Source: Anaerosacchariphilus polymeriproducens (GTDB taxonomy: Bacteria > Bacillota > Clostridia > Lachnospirales > Lachnospiraceae). From it: a stretch of DNA of 64,000 bases. A program made the position numbers and the translations under genes. Under the pieces are notes generated by a model. The model ran no database searches. It was given only the letters and a program-made list of their open reading frames with translations, and was not told where the DNA came from. The number at the start of each line of letters is the position of its first letter. Within the stretch, counting starts at the first letter, position 1. The stretch is taken from contig NZ_QRCT01000051.1 in NCBI RefSeq assembly GCF_003363435.1, forward strand, positions 62,001 through 126,000, given 5' to 3'. Shown here in pieces: positions 21,383-31,089 of this stretch.

Positions 21383-23605
21383 TTATTCTTTGGTCCAGTT
21401 CTCACAAATAACCAGATCTTTAATATTAACAGCTCCTTGTGCCGCATCAGCAGCTCCCTGAGAAGCACCTACTGCTCCGCTCAGCACATAATCGCTTCCA
21501 CCTACCAAAAAATCCATAGGGCACTTGGTTACTCCAGCGATTTCTTTCTCAAGCTGAATAGCCTTTGCAACATCATCCGGACTGGCAGTCACACTTCCAC
21601 CGGCTTTTAAGGTCACACTTCCTTTTGCTATGATCAGCCCTTTAAAATTGGAGTCAATCAGCACATTTCCTGTCGCAACAACAAATCTAAGTTTATCTGC
21701 ATTGTATTCTGAAGTCTTAAAGACCGCTCCATTTTTGTTATCTACCAAAACAGAAATCATATCTGTTCCGGTAAATTCTTTTCTCTGATTTGTCCCGATA
21801 AATCCTCTCATATCCGACTCCAAAACCAGATTGGTAAAAACATCATTGTTTTTTTCTGTCTCTGTTAATTCATGGTAACTATCAATCAGTTTAATTCCCT
21901 GTGCTGCGAACATATCTTGAAATGTCGCTTGTTTCGTATCCAGATAATTTCTGTCTCCTGTGTCTTCTGCTCGTGTATCATTCTTTGTAGAAACTGTTCC
22001 TGATACATACTTCATTAAATTTCCATTAAGATTGAATTTCGTAGGACTTCCTTCCTGTATATTGATTTCATCAACATACAATTTTAAATAATCATCTAGT
22101 CTCTTTTTGTTTTCTTCAATACCGTAATAAGCTCGGAAGTAATTATTAGCAACATCTTCATTGTCGAATTTAAGGAAGAAGTATACCATGGACCCCCCAC
22201 TTACCGGATAAAAGGCTTTTTGATAAGAAGATACTCCCATTTCTTTTAAACTTTTTCCCAATCCTTTCATTTTCACATCATAATTTACGATCTCATTTCC
22301 TCCCAATTCTGCAACCAGATTGCTGTACTGGGTTCCATTCATAGGATTGGCACCTCCGTTGTGCATGCCTTGACCAATACATTCCGGCGGAACCATATAA
22401 ATGACCTGGTTGCTTTTCACAGTTAGAGACTCGCCTAACATAACGTCGACATTTGTATTGGCGACTGTACTTTTACTGGAAGTTGATATGTATGCATTTC
22501 CTGATAACACCAGTTTATTCAAATCTGACAAATCTATATTGGATCCACTTCCGTTTACGATGATGGAACTACTATAATCTGCCGGATTTTTTTCTATGGC
22601 TGTTTGTTCTCCCTGTAATGACAATGCATTTTTGGCTGTTGCTGCATTACCGAATCCATAAAAATCTCCTGCCAGCCGAATATTGCTTGCTTTTCCTTTT
22701 ATCGTCAAATCGTCAGCGATGTTACTATATCCATTCAGATCCAGATTGGATGCATCAACTAGAAGATTTTTGGCCCAAAGGCTGGTATTGTTTGTTAATG
22801 TCAGGCTTCCGTTAGTTTGAACAGTAAGCGCTTTGTTGGTAATAATCTGTTTCGCATTATCAATGGTCAGCTTACTTCCATCACTGACTGTCATTCCTTC
22901 TTTCCCTCCATAAACACTGCCGTTTATACTTGTAGTTCCTGCTGCTGATACTGTGAAATCATTGTTCGCCACCAGACCAAAACTCAATAAATCAGGCATC
23001 GTTGAGGTCTGAGTAAAGTCAACACTAGGGAAAGCCAACAAAATATCCGTTTTGATATAAGTCACATAATCTTGTGCATCTTTATATTTAATGACCAGAT
23101 TTTTTAAGATAAGTCCTCTTTCAGTTGCTGTTAAAAGCGGCTGCACGGTATCTGATAGATCTGCTCCAACTCCTGTTGATACATCCAACTTGGTCTCTTT
23201 GAGATAACCTTTTAAAAGAGAACAATCATACTTTCCACTATCGCTTGCTGTTCTTAATTCTGCTCTTAATTTTTCAAGATATGTATATTGGAACCCGGTT
23301 CTTCTTTCTTCTGAATTGGTTCCGGAATACTGCTGCATTACTTTGATATATGCAACACTCAATGCATCTGAGACTTCAATGCCCAGCCCGGCTTTAATCT
23401 CATCCAATGCAGTTTCTGCCGTATAGAAATTGTCCTTCGAACTTAAGTCCATATATTTCATCCGATAATTCATAAGACATAGGTTCAGTATAATCGCTGT
23501 TAAAATTCCGATAAAGGCAATGGCAACAATTACCAGGACGAGACTGGAACCTTTATTATTCTTCTTTTGATCCGTCAATGGAAATAAGTTTCTTCGTGGC
23601 ATCAT
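21383..23605 (-). CDS. Minor prepilin, PilX/GspK-like, with long repeat domain
   Basis: 740 aa. The start is ATG at 23605 behind CGGAGGAG, directly followed by a second ATG. A prepilin signal ends KKNNKG and the mature part starts SSLVLVIVAIAFIGI: residue 5 is Leu, not Glu, as in GspK and some PilX tip subunits. After the helix comes a region of short beta repeats rich in Asn, Ser and Gly (about residues 225-410: NNDFTVSAAGTTSINGSVYGG and following), resembling polymer-like beta-helix or adhesin segments. It overlaps the upstream PilV-like gene by 50 bases. Confidence 0.8.
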   Translation of the reverse strand: MMPRRNLFPLTDQKKNNKGSSLVLVIVAIAFIGILTAIILNLCLMNYRMKYMDLSSKDNFYTAETALDEIKAGLGIEVSDALSVAYIKVMQQYSGTNSEERRTGFQYTYLEKLRAELRTASDSGKYDCSLLKGYLKETKLDVSTGVGADLSDTVQPLLTATERGLILKNLVIKYKDAQDYVTYIKTDILLAFPSVDFTQTSTMPDLLSFGLVANNDFTVSAAGTTSINGSVYGGKEGMTVSDGSKLTIDNAKQIITNKALTVQTNGSLTLTNNTSLWAKNLLVDASNLDLNGYSNIADDLTIKGKASNIRLAGDFYGFGNAATAKNALSLQGEQTAIEKNPADYSSSIIVNGSGSNIDLSDLNKLVLSGNAYISTSSKSTVANTNVDVMLGESLTVKSNQVIYMVPPECIGQGMHNGGANPMNGTQYSNLVAELGGNEIVNYDVKMKGLGKSLKEMGVSSYQKAFYPVSGGSMVYFFLKFDNEDVANNYFRAYYGIEENKKRLDDYLKLYVDEINIQEGSPTKFNLNGNLMKYVSGTVSTKNDTRAEDTGDRNYLDTKQATFQDMFAAQGIKLIDSYHELTETEKNNDVFTNLVLESDMRGFIGTNQRKEFTGTDMISVLVDNKNGAVFKTSEYNADKLRFVVATGNVLIDSNFKGLIIAKGSVTLKAGGSVTASPDDVAKAIQLEKEIAGVTKCPMDFLVGGSDYVLSGAVGASQGAADAAQGAVNIKDLVICENWTKE

Positions 23606-24761
23606 ACTTGTCTCCTCCGTTTTTAATTTCGTAAATGTCAATCACAACTCCATAAAGTTTATTCTCTACTTTGGGAGCATCCAGACTTGTATAATCCAAT
23701 ATTTTTCTGGATCTTGCGTCCGAGGTTGCTGTTCCATTCCCTATATAGGCTACTTTCGACTGTTTGTTGGAAAGTTCCAAATTTGCATTTTCGAATTTTC
23801 TTCCCAGGTTGGTTCTGATTTTTGTTTTACTTAAAAAAGCAGTATCTGCCAACCAGCTTGCTGACGGCTTTTCTATCACATTGAGCTTTACCATATATTG
23901 TTCTTCGGGTGCCGCTGCAATATCATTCGGTTCTTGTTTCACAATATAAAAACTAATATCAAGATTAGGTTCATTTTTAATTTCAATCGTATCTTTATTA
24001 TTTGTCGTCGTTGAACTATAAAGAGGATTATAAAAAAGATAAATCCCTCGCAATTGTTCGTCATAATCGGTATTATCAAAAATTTTTGATTCATCAGGAA
24101 TAACAAGTGTCCGCTTATCCGCACTGATTGTAGTCTCTGATGTTGTATAGGTATATGTAATTTTTACTAAGGTTTTTCCACCAGAACTAATATCTCCTGT
24201 AGTAGAAATAGCAATCACAATCTTCCTAGTCATCGTATCCAGAAAATAATCTGCTGTATATGCCTGGGTACCTCCTGCATCTTTGTACAAATCCAGGAAT
24301 TTTTGTGCTGCCTCTTCATCCGAAGCCGGCTCCTGGACATAGAATGCATCTTTCTGGATATCCATATAGGGAATGTTTGCTCTTTCATAATCATTATATT
24401 TTTTTTCTGTATCCGAAGTCTGCATTTGATAAACGGTCGGATCTAGAGTCACTTTTGCATTGTAAGTTCCTTTCCCTATAGAAACGTTGTCCATGGCTAT
24501 CGTATAAGTTCCATCTGCATTAGGAGTCAGCGTATAGGTAGATTCCAGTTCCTTTAGTGAGTAAGCTTTTAACTCCTCCATAATGTTTTGGGCTGTGGAG
24601 GTGGCCTGCATTATTTTCTTTGCTTTTCCATTCGTCCTCGCTGCCGTAATGAAACTATGAAGAATAGGAACAACAACAATCAGCAAAATTGTCATGGCTA
24701 TCAAAAGTTCCACAAGAGAAAATCCTGCGTTCGGATTTTTTTTATGTTCTCTTTTCTTCAT
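23556..24761 (-). CDS. Minor prepilin, PilV-like
   Basis: 401 aa. The start at 24761 (MKKREHKKNPNAG) follows AGGAGAACTT. Cleavage after Gly13 leaves FSLVELLIAMTILLIVV with Glu5. The mature helix continues into a head of about 330 residues (AKKIMQATSTAQNIMEELK), much longer than the 180-200 aa of Pseudomonas PilV. It is the first of four minor pilins after pilO. Confidence 0.85.
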   Translation of the reverse strand: MKKREHKKNPNAGFSLVELLIAMTILLIVVVPILHSFITAARTNGKAKKIMQATSTAQNIMEELKAYSLKELESTYTLTPNADGTYTIAMDNVSIGKGTYNAKVTLDPTVYQMQTSDTEKKYNDYERANIPYMDIQKDAFYVQEPASDEEAAQKFLDLYKDAGGTQAYTADYFLDTMTRKIVIAISTTGDISSGGKTLVKITYTYTTSETTISADKRTLVIPDESKIFDNTDYDEQLRGIYLFYNPLYSSTTTNNKDTIEIKNEPNLDISFYIVKQEPNDIAAAPEEQYMVKLNVIEKPSASWLADTAFLSKTKIRTNLGRKFENANLELSNKQSKVAYIGNGTATSDARSRKILDYTSLDAPKVENKLYGVVIDIYEIKNGGDKYDATKKLISIDGSKEE

Positions 24762-24829
24762 AAGTTCTCCTTTCTCACACTTTTCTGATACAAGACAGGC
24801 TGTTGCAAACAAACAACAGCCTTTTCTCG

Positions 24830-25645
24830 TCAGTTTTGTGTAGTTTCTTGTGTTTTTTCTTCTGTGTTTGCAGGTACTTCTACTGTTCCAAAAATATTAT
24901 CTGTTCCAATTGTCATGGATGGAATCGATGGTGCCTGATATACTTTATCCAATCCGGTCAAAGAATACATCCCAAACTTTACAGAGCCGTTAAGATTTCC
25001 AGTTTCTGTGTCATAAGAAACTTCCATGCTCTGAAGAGCACTTCTATTTTTGTAAGTTTGAATATCATTGATTAAACCTTTTAACTCTTTATAAGTACAT
25101 TTATATTTCAAAGTTATTTGGGTAACAAACAATTCTTTATTATTACCACCGATACCAGCTGCCTGAGCTGTATTTTGAGATGTATCGGTTTGTGCGGCCG
25201 TCTCTGCCGGAGCTGCTTGTGCATTTGTATTGGAAGATGCATCCTGTTGCGCAGCATTCCCTTGCGCGTTCGCATCTATTTTACCCTGCCCCCATGAGTA
25301 GGCTAATGTATCCGGTGTAAACGTAATCCCTTCCACATCTGCCTTCGTTTCTGTTTCCAGCTTCTGCGCATACATAATACAATCTTCCGTCTTTATATCT
25401 GCCGGAAACTTATCAAATAATTTTTCTACTTCCGCTTTCATTTCTTCCGTACTGGAACGGTAAAAATCTTCTTTAGCTGCCAACACTTGAAGTTCCTGCA
25501 GCTTCGATCTTAAACCTGTAATTTCATTTAAGACTACCTCATTTGATTCTTCTATTGGTTTGTAACCATAAAAAAATGCAATTATTATTATGATTGCTCC
25601 CAAAAGTATTAGGAGTATTTTTATATCTCTTTTTGCTAATTTCAT
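24830..25645 (-). CDS. pilO: Type IV pilus inner-membrane alignment protein PilO
   Basis: 271 aa, single N-terminal membrane span (about 9-28), then a coiled coil (VVLNEITGLRSKLQELQVLA) and a ferredoxin-like PilO domain. Residues about 125-170 form an Ala/Gln/Thr linker (AQGNAAQQDASSNTNAQA) that interrupts the domain. It lies 11 bases after the pilM-pilN fusion. Known role: with PilN it links the cytoplasmic PilM ring to the pilus assembly platform. Confidence 0.85.
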   Translation of the reverse strand: MKLAKRDIKILLILLGAIIIIIAFFYGYKPIEESNEVVLNEITGLRSKLQELQVLAAKEDFYRSSTEEMKAEVEKLFDKFPADIKTEDCIMYAQKLETETKADVEGITFTPDTLAYSWGQGKIDANAQGNAAQQDASSNTNAQAAPAETAAQTDTSQNTAQAAGIGGNNKELFVTQITLKYKCTYKELKGLINDIQTYKNRSALQSMEVSYDTETGNLNGSVKFGMYSLTGLDKVYQAPSIPSMTIGTDNIFGTVEVPANTEEKTQETTQN

Positions 25646-25656
25646 AGTAAATCCTC

Positions 25657-27366
25657 CTAATTCTGAGTTGCTGGGGTCTGATTATCCGGGGTCTGAGCCG
25701 CTGCCGTATTGATTTTGTATAAACAAGTTACTGTAAATTCTAATGTCTTTTTCTTCGTTTCATCTTCCACTGTTTTTAACTCGGTTGTCTCTACTGAAGC
25801 TAAAGAATGGAAGGTTCTTAACTGCACCAATACCTTCGCTGCTGCCGGTTTGGAATCTACATTCATCGTCATCTCTACCCCTTCTTCGCTGGCAGTGAAC
25901 GAAATAACATTAATGCTTGTCGGCATTTTATCTTCTAACTCTTCCAAAAATGAAAGCATATTTTCGTTTGGATTGGTCGTGGAATCATACATTGCCTGCA
26001 GTTCCTCAAAATCCGCCTTGGCCGACAAGTAATTATTATAGGTATCTTGAACAGGCATTAGACTTTCAATTTGAGATTGAAGTTTGTCTTTCGCTGCTTG
26101 AAGACTTAATTTTTTTATAATAGGATAGCCCACTAACCCTCCGGCTATCAATACCGCTACCATCACAAGGATAATAGGTTCTTTCATCGATTGACTGGCT
26201 TCCGCTTTCTCTTTCGAAATAAAGGATGACTTCCCACCTTTTTTCCCTTTTGCGCCTTTGCTATTCGCATTGATTTCTACTGGCTTTAAGGTTGCTCCAA
26301 TACAAGCAATATATTGACTGATACTAACTTCTCTTTCAGCCTGAACTGCTTTGGTAAGTACTGCATTCTGAACTTGCTTCAAAACATTAACTTTAATTCC
26401 TAATTCATTTGTGATTAATCGGCTCAACCCACTGACATCAGCACCAACACCTATTAACGATATTTTCTCTATAGGTATTTCAGAACTTCTGGAATTGTGA
26501 TAATCTATGATTCTTGCTATATTTCTAATTAAATCATTTAATGAGTCTGTAATTTTTCCCCTTGCTATCACAGTCTCCTGCGGTTCTTCTCCTTCAATGT
26601 AATCGTAGTCAAAATTTTCACCTAATTGACTCCAGATACAAGTCTCTCTACGTAAAACTGTAACAGCATCTGAAAAAGTAAGATTTTGTCCAAATGCATT
26701 CGTCTCTCTTAATGTATTCACTGCCGTACTGATTCCATAAGCAATACTTCTTTGTAATACTACATTCCCTTTATTCAAAACGGTCAACATACTGGAATTT
26801 TCTTCTAATTTAACTAAAAGATGAGTCCCTGTTTCGAATCCACCTTTGACTGCCTGCAATACACTGTTCCCGGTATAATCCAATGCTTCTACCGTCAGAC
26901 CACACAGTTCTGCCAATTTGTAATAAGAAAAAACTAATTCTTCCGGAATCGCCAAAACTGAAAGCTTATATTGCTTTCCGTCTTTTTTATTACCAAGTTC
27001 CTCTAATATATTATGGGCAAGACAATATTTGCTGACATCGACCGGAAAATATTCACTGGCATTGGCTCTTAATAACTCTGCTATCTTGTTTGATTTAACA
27101 GCAGGAATCGTTACTTCCCGGTTCGCAATTCTACTTGATATAACATTAAAAACAACCTTTTTTGTTTTAATTTCATTTTTTTCGCAAGCTAGTACATACG
27201 AATCCCGAAACTCCTGACTTGGTGTCACCACACCATCCTCTAAAACTCCTTTCGGGGTCTCAAAATCAAAACATTTGTAGATTTTCGGATTTTTTATATT
27301 GTAGTCCATCTCCACGACTTTGGTCAGGCTATACCCGATTTCAATACTTAGCACTCTACTTGCCAT
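25657..27366 (-). CDS. Fused PilM-PilN type IV pilus alignment protein
   Basis: 569 aa. Residues 1 to about 350 are a PilM-type actin-like ATPase (VLSIEIGYSLTKVVEMDY, LLVKLEENSSMLTVL, ISLIGVGADVSGLSRLI). A basic linker (GAKGKKGGKSSF) leads to one membrane span (about 396-416), a coiled coil and a PilN-type domain (SINVISFTASEEGVEMTMNV). In most bacteria these are two proteins; here they are one chain, so the cytoplasmic ring and the membrane part are covalently joined. The start at 27366 follows AAAGGAGAC. Confidence 0.85.
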   Translation of the reverse strand: MASRVLSIEIGYSLTKVVEMDYNIKNPKIYKCFDFETPKGVLEDGVVTPSQEFRDSYVLACEKNEIKTKKVVFNVISSRIANREVTIPAVKSNKIAELLRANASEYFPVDVSKYCLAHNILEELGNKKDGKQYKLSVLAIPEELVFSYYKLAELCGLTVEALDYTGNSVLQAVKGGFETGTHLLVKLEENSSMLTVLNKGNVVLQRSIAYGISTAVNTLRETNAFGQNLTFSDAVTVLRRETCIWSQLGENFDYDYIEGEEPQETVIARGKITDSLNDLIRNIARIIDYHNSRSSEIPIEKISLIGVGADVSGLSRLITNELGIKVNVLKQVQNAVLTKAVQAEREVSISQYIACIGATLKPVEINANSKGAKGKKGGKSSFISKEKAEASQSMKEPIILVMVAVLIAGGLVGYPIIKKLSLQAAKDKLQSQIESLMPVQDTYNNYLSAKADFEELQAMYDSTTNPNENMLSFLEELEDKMPTSINVISFTASEEGVEMTMNVDSKPAAAKVLVQLRTFHSLASVETTELKTVEDETKKKTLEFTVTCLYKINTAAAQTPDNQTPATQN

Positions 27367-27465
27367 AACTAGTCTCCTTTGCTTTCCGATACTGTCTCCC
27401 CAGTTTCTTATTTCTATTTAATCGAACAATCTATTCGCTTTTTTCTTCTTTCATATAAATCTATC

Positions 27466-28221
27466 TTAATGATAAAATGATAAATACCAGCTGATAAAGG
27501 ATTCTCCCCACAAAACTGCAATTATAATTCCTGCTGCTAAATAGGGGCCCATCGCCAGCACATGATCTGCTTTACTAACTTTCATTCTGATCGGATGTAT
27601 GACAGATCCTAATATACATCCTGCAAAAAACGCTGGGATAATAAGTTTCCATCCGAGCAGCAATCCTGCTGCCGCCATAAGTTTGACATCTCCGCCTCCA
27701 ATGGCACGTTCTTTCGATACTTTAAATAGTAGATATAAAAATCCACTTACCGATATAAATCCAATGATATAATCAAACCAGTGGGAGGGGTCTATTCCCA
27801 CTTGAATGATTCCTAATACAAAAATAAATACATTAATTCCAAATGGAATTTCATAAGTTCTTAAATCAATGATACTAAGTGTCAGTAATGCAGAGGCTAG
27901 TAAGCAATATAGTACACTTTGTAAATGAAAACCATTGATTGTGAAAATCAATACGTAGAATAATCCATTTGTCAGTTCCACAATGGGATATTGAGGTGAC
28001 AACTTGGTCTTGCATTTTCTACATCTACCTCTTAACATACAGTAACTAAGCACCGGAATTAAGTCATACCATTTTAACTGATACCCACAATTCATACAGT
28101 GGGATCTCGTCTTCACAATGTTTTCTTCGAGGGGAATTCTATAGATGCATACATTGAGAAAACTTCCGATTGTGATTCCATATGTAAATATTAAAATTGT
28201 GAGTATCAGTTGTGGGGTCAT
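27466..28221 (-). CDS. pilD: Prepilin peptidase
   Basis: 251 aa integral membrane aspartyl protease that cleaves prepilins after Gly and N-methylates the new end. Catalytic Asp119 (SIIDLRTYEIP) and Asp178 (GGGDVKLM) are present. The cytosolic zinc/methylase loop has Cys42, Cys45, Cys67 and Cys70. About seven to eight spans follow. It sits 28 bases after the major pilin gene, whose product is its substrate along with the four minor pilins. Confidence 0.96.
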   Translation of the reverse strand: MTPQLILTILIFTYGITIGSFLNVCIYRIPLEENIVKTRSHCMNCGYQLKWYDLIPVLSYCMLRGRCRKCKTKLSPQYPIVELTNGLFYVLIFTINGFHLQSVLYCLLASALLTLSIIDLRTYEIPFGINVFIFVLGIIQVGIDPSHWFDYIIGFISVSGFLYLLFKVSKERAIGGGDVKLMAAAGLLLGWKLIIPAFFAGCILGSVIHPIRMKVSKADHVLAMGPYLAAGIIIAVLWGESFISWYLSFYH

Positions 28222-28249
28222 AGGGTTAAAATCCTTTCAGGTTAGGTTA

Positions 28250-28684
28250 TTATTTTTTATTTACCTTTTCATATCCAGTTTTGTCAGCTGATGGATCCGG
28301 ATAAACTTCTAAACCACCACAATACACATGTACTTCTCCGGTAGTTACATTGCAAGTATAAGTCCATTTATAATTAGAATCAAATTTTACACTAGGCAAT
28401 GTACTTCCGCCTAACATTTTACGAACACTTTCATCCAAAGTAGAACACTCTGCCGCAGTATCTACATTTGTTTTTATAACTCCATCTGCCATTCCTGCAC
28501 TAATTGCACTTGCAATTTCCTGTCCATTTTTAATGTCTGTGGATACCTTAGAGTTATTCACATATTTAATAAATTGTGGAGCCAAAACTCCGACTAAAAC
28601 AGCCATAATGGCAATTACGATAATAAGCTCTACTAAAGAGAAACCCTTATTATTTTTTCTTCTTTTTACTAATTCTTCTTTCAT
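28250..28684 (-). CDS. pilA: Major type IV pilin
   Basis: 144 aa prepilin. The leader MKEELVKRRKNNKG is followed by FSLVELIIVIAIMAVLVGV with Glu5, then the long alpha1 helix and a small globular head with a C-terminal beta region carrying two cysteines about 17 residues apart (YTCNVTTGEVHVYCGG), possibly a disulfide. It lies 75 bases after pilC with a clear AGGAGAGA site. Its small size and central place indicate the main fibre subunit. Confidence 0.9.
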   Translation of the reverse strand: MKEELVKRRKNNKGFSLVELIIVIAIMAVLVGVLAPQFIKYVNNSKVSTDIKNGQEIASAISAGMADGVIKTNVDTAAECSTLDESVRKMLGGSTLPSVKFDSNYKWTYTCNVTTGEVHVYCGGLEVYPDPSADKTGYEKVNKK

Positions 28685-28759
28685 ATTATCTCTCCTTTAT
28701 GTGTGTATTATATATCTTAAAAATTATTGTGCCCTATATCACAACAATCTTTAATTCAA

Positions 28760-29974
28760 TTATAAATTATCTAAACCTTCATACATACTCATCATTGGTG
28801 CCATAACTGCGCCTATCAAACCGCCTACGACAACAGCTAATACAATAATAATCAAAGGTTCCAATGCTGCCATCATGGATTGGGTCGCCACTTCTACTTC
28901 TTCATCATAGTAGTCTGCCAGTTTTTCTAACATACTTTCTATGTCTCCTGTTTCTTCACCGATCTTGGTCATTTGATATATCATCGGCGGAAAAAGTCTA
29001 CATCGTTCTAACGGTTCTGATAGAGGAATTCCCTTAGCTACATCATCCTTAGCATCCATCAATGCTTTTTGAAAATGAATATTCCCCATCGTCCTAGATG
29101 TAATCTCAATCGCTTCAATCATAGGAACACCTGCACATAATAGAGTACTTAATGTTCTGGCTAACCGAGAAGAAGCTGTCTTCGTTGTGAATTGACCGAA
29201 AATAGGCATCTTAATTGCTATCTTACCGAAAATATCCTTACCTGTCGGTGACTGTTTGAAAATATTAAGCCCTAATGCAGCAAGTCCAACTGCCCCTAAA
29301 ATAATATACCAATACTGTTTCATGAAGCCACTCATTGCAATAACTGCTAAAGTAATCTTGGGCATCTTCACGTCCATATCATCAAACATAGAAGTAAAGT
29401 TTGGAATTACAAACGTCAGCATAATAAAAACTACACCTATCGCAACACAACACACTACGATTGGATAAATCATCGCCTTTTGAATCAAACCTTTTAATTT
29501 CGCATCTTTTTCAAACTGCACTGCCATTCGTTCAAAGGAAACCTCTAAACTTCCCGATTTTTCTCCGGCTTCCACCATGTTAATCAGCATAGAAGGAAAT
29601 ACTTTCTCATGCATTTTCATAGAATTGGCAAGTGTTTCCCCTTTTTCTACACTGACCTGTACTTCTTTTATGGCTTTCGCCATAACTTTGTTTTGAGTCT
29701 GCTCAGAAAGCATGTCCAAGGCATTTATAATCGTAACACCTGCCGATACAATGCTCACGAATTGGCGGCAGAATACACTTAAATCTCTCGGCTTTACTGC
29801 ACTTCCCAAACTGATTTTGATATCTTTGTCTAAAACACCCTGCTCTTTTATTTCTATCGGCATTAATCCCTCATTTTTTAATACCACAGTTACTTTTTCT
29901 TGATTTTCTGCTTCAATGCTCCCCTTTTTCTGATTTCCTTTGCTGTCTACTGCAACATAAGAAAAACTTGCCAA
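28760..29974 (-). CDS. pilC: Type IV pilus platform protein PilC
   Basis: 404 aa, inner-membrane assembly platform. Two T2SSF domains are seen (FCRQFVSIVSAGVTIINAL near residue 70 and LARTLSTLLCAGVPMIEAI near residue 270), with membrane spans near 170-190, 220-240 and 375-400. It is 28 bases after pilT. Full length for the family. Confidence 0.95.
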   Translation of the reverse strand: MASFSYVAVDSKGNQKKGSIEAENQEKVTVVLKNEGLMPIEIKEQGVLDKDIKISLGSAVKPRDLSVFCRQFVSIVSAGVTIINALDMLSEQTQNKVMAKAIKEVQVSVEKGETLANSMKMHEKVFPSMLINMVEAGEKSGSLEVSFERMAVQFEKDAKLKGLIQKAMIYPIVVCCVAIGVVFIMLTFVIPNFTSMFDDMDVKMPKITLAVIAMSGFMKQYWYIILGAVGLAALGLNIFKQSPTGKDIFGKIAIKMPIFGQFTTKTASSRLARTLSTLLCAGVPMIEAIEITSRTMGNIHFQKALMDAKDDVAKGIPLSEPLERCRLFPPMIYQMTKIGEETGDIESMLEKLADYYDEEVEVATQSMMAALEPLIIIVLAVVVGGLIGAVMAPMMSMYEGLDNL

Positions 29975-30002
29975 AGCGCATCACGTCCTTTTTATCATTT
30001 TC

Positions 30003-31070
30003 TTAAAATTGAATTCCTACTTTTCGTTTCAGTGCCTGTCTATCATGGGCAAAAGCGATTGCATCGCTTTCTGAAATTTTATTCTCCAAATATAATTGAT
30101 AAAGCGAATCATCCATTAAATACATTCCCATTTGTTTATTCGTTTGAATAACGGAAGGTATTTGAAATGCCTTCGCTTCACGGATCAGATTTTGTACCGC
30201 TGCATTCTTAAGAAGTACTTCAAATGCGCCTACACGCCCTTTCCCACTTTTGTGAGGAAGCAGCTGCTGGGAGATAACGCCTTCTAATACATTGGCCAGC
30301 TGTATACGGATCTGTTGCTGCTGGTGAGCAGGGAAAACATCAATGATACGGTCAATGGTACTAGCTGCCGTATTGGTATGTAATGTTGAAAAAACTAAGT
30401 GTCCGGTTTCTGCCGCTGTGATTGCGATAGATATTGTCTCTAAATCTCTCATTTCTCCTACTAATATAACATCCGGATCCTGTCGTAGGGCTGCTCTCAG
30501 TGCGTTTGCATAGCTTTGAGAATCATTTCCCATTTCTCTTTGACTGACAATGGATCTGCTATGTGAATGTAAATATTCGATCGGGTCTTCCAACGTAATA
30601 ATATTTTTATAATATTTCTGTGAAATCATTTTAATCAGGGATGCAATTGTTGTGGATTTTCCACTACCTGTAGCCCCTGTCACCAGTATCAGACCTTTCT
30701 GTTTGTCCGACAATTGTATGACAGAACTGGGAAGTCCTAATGTTTCCGGTTCCGGAATATTTACTGCCAAAATACGTAACGCCATGGCATAGGATCCTCG
30801 CTGACGATAGATATTGACACGGAATCTTCCTTTTTCGGGCACAGAATAAGCACAGTCGACTTCTCCTTCTCGTTCTAACTCTGCTTTATCCGACTCCTGC
30901 AAATCCATTTGCTCAATCAGTCTTTCAATATTTTCCGGTGTTGTAATATAATCGGAAGAGGCTACTAATATTCCATCGACTCGGAACATCACGGCACTTC
31001 CTGGGACAAAATGTACGTCCGAAGCTCGTTTCTCTATCGAGCTTACCAAAATCTCATCTAATGTCTGCAT
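30003..31070 (-). CDS. pilT: Type IV pilus retraction ATPase PilT
   Basis: 355 aa hexameric ATPase that powers pilus retraction (twitching). The preferred start is the ATG at 31070 (MQTLDEIL) behind GAGAAGGTG; an earlier ATG at 31109 lies inside pilB without a site. Walker A GATGSGKST is at 132-140, Asp and His boxes follow (ITLEDPIEY, STLHTNTA), and the PilT hallmark AIRNLIRE appears as AVQNLIRE. A retraction ATPase implies dynamic pili. Confidence 0.95.
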   Translation of the reverse strand: MQTLDEILVSSIEKRASDVHFVPGSAVMFRVDGILVASSDYITTPENIERLIEQMDLQESDKAELEREGEVDCAYSVPEKGRFRVNIYRQRGSYAMALRILAVNIPEPETLGLPSSVIQLSDKQKGLILVTGATGSGKSTTIASLIKMISQKYYKNIITLEDPIEYLHSHSRSIVSQREMGNDSQSYANALRAALRQDPDVILVGEMRDLETISIAITAAETGHLVFSTLHTNTAASTIDRIIDVFPAHQQQQIRIQLANVLEGVISQQLLPHKSGKGRVGAFEVLLKNAAVQNLIREAKAFQIPSVIQTNKQMGMYLMDDSLYQLYLENKISESDAIAFAHDRQALKRKVGIQF

Positions 31071-31089
31071 CTGGGCACCTTCTCTTTCG

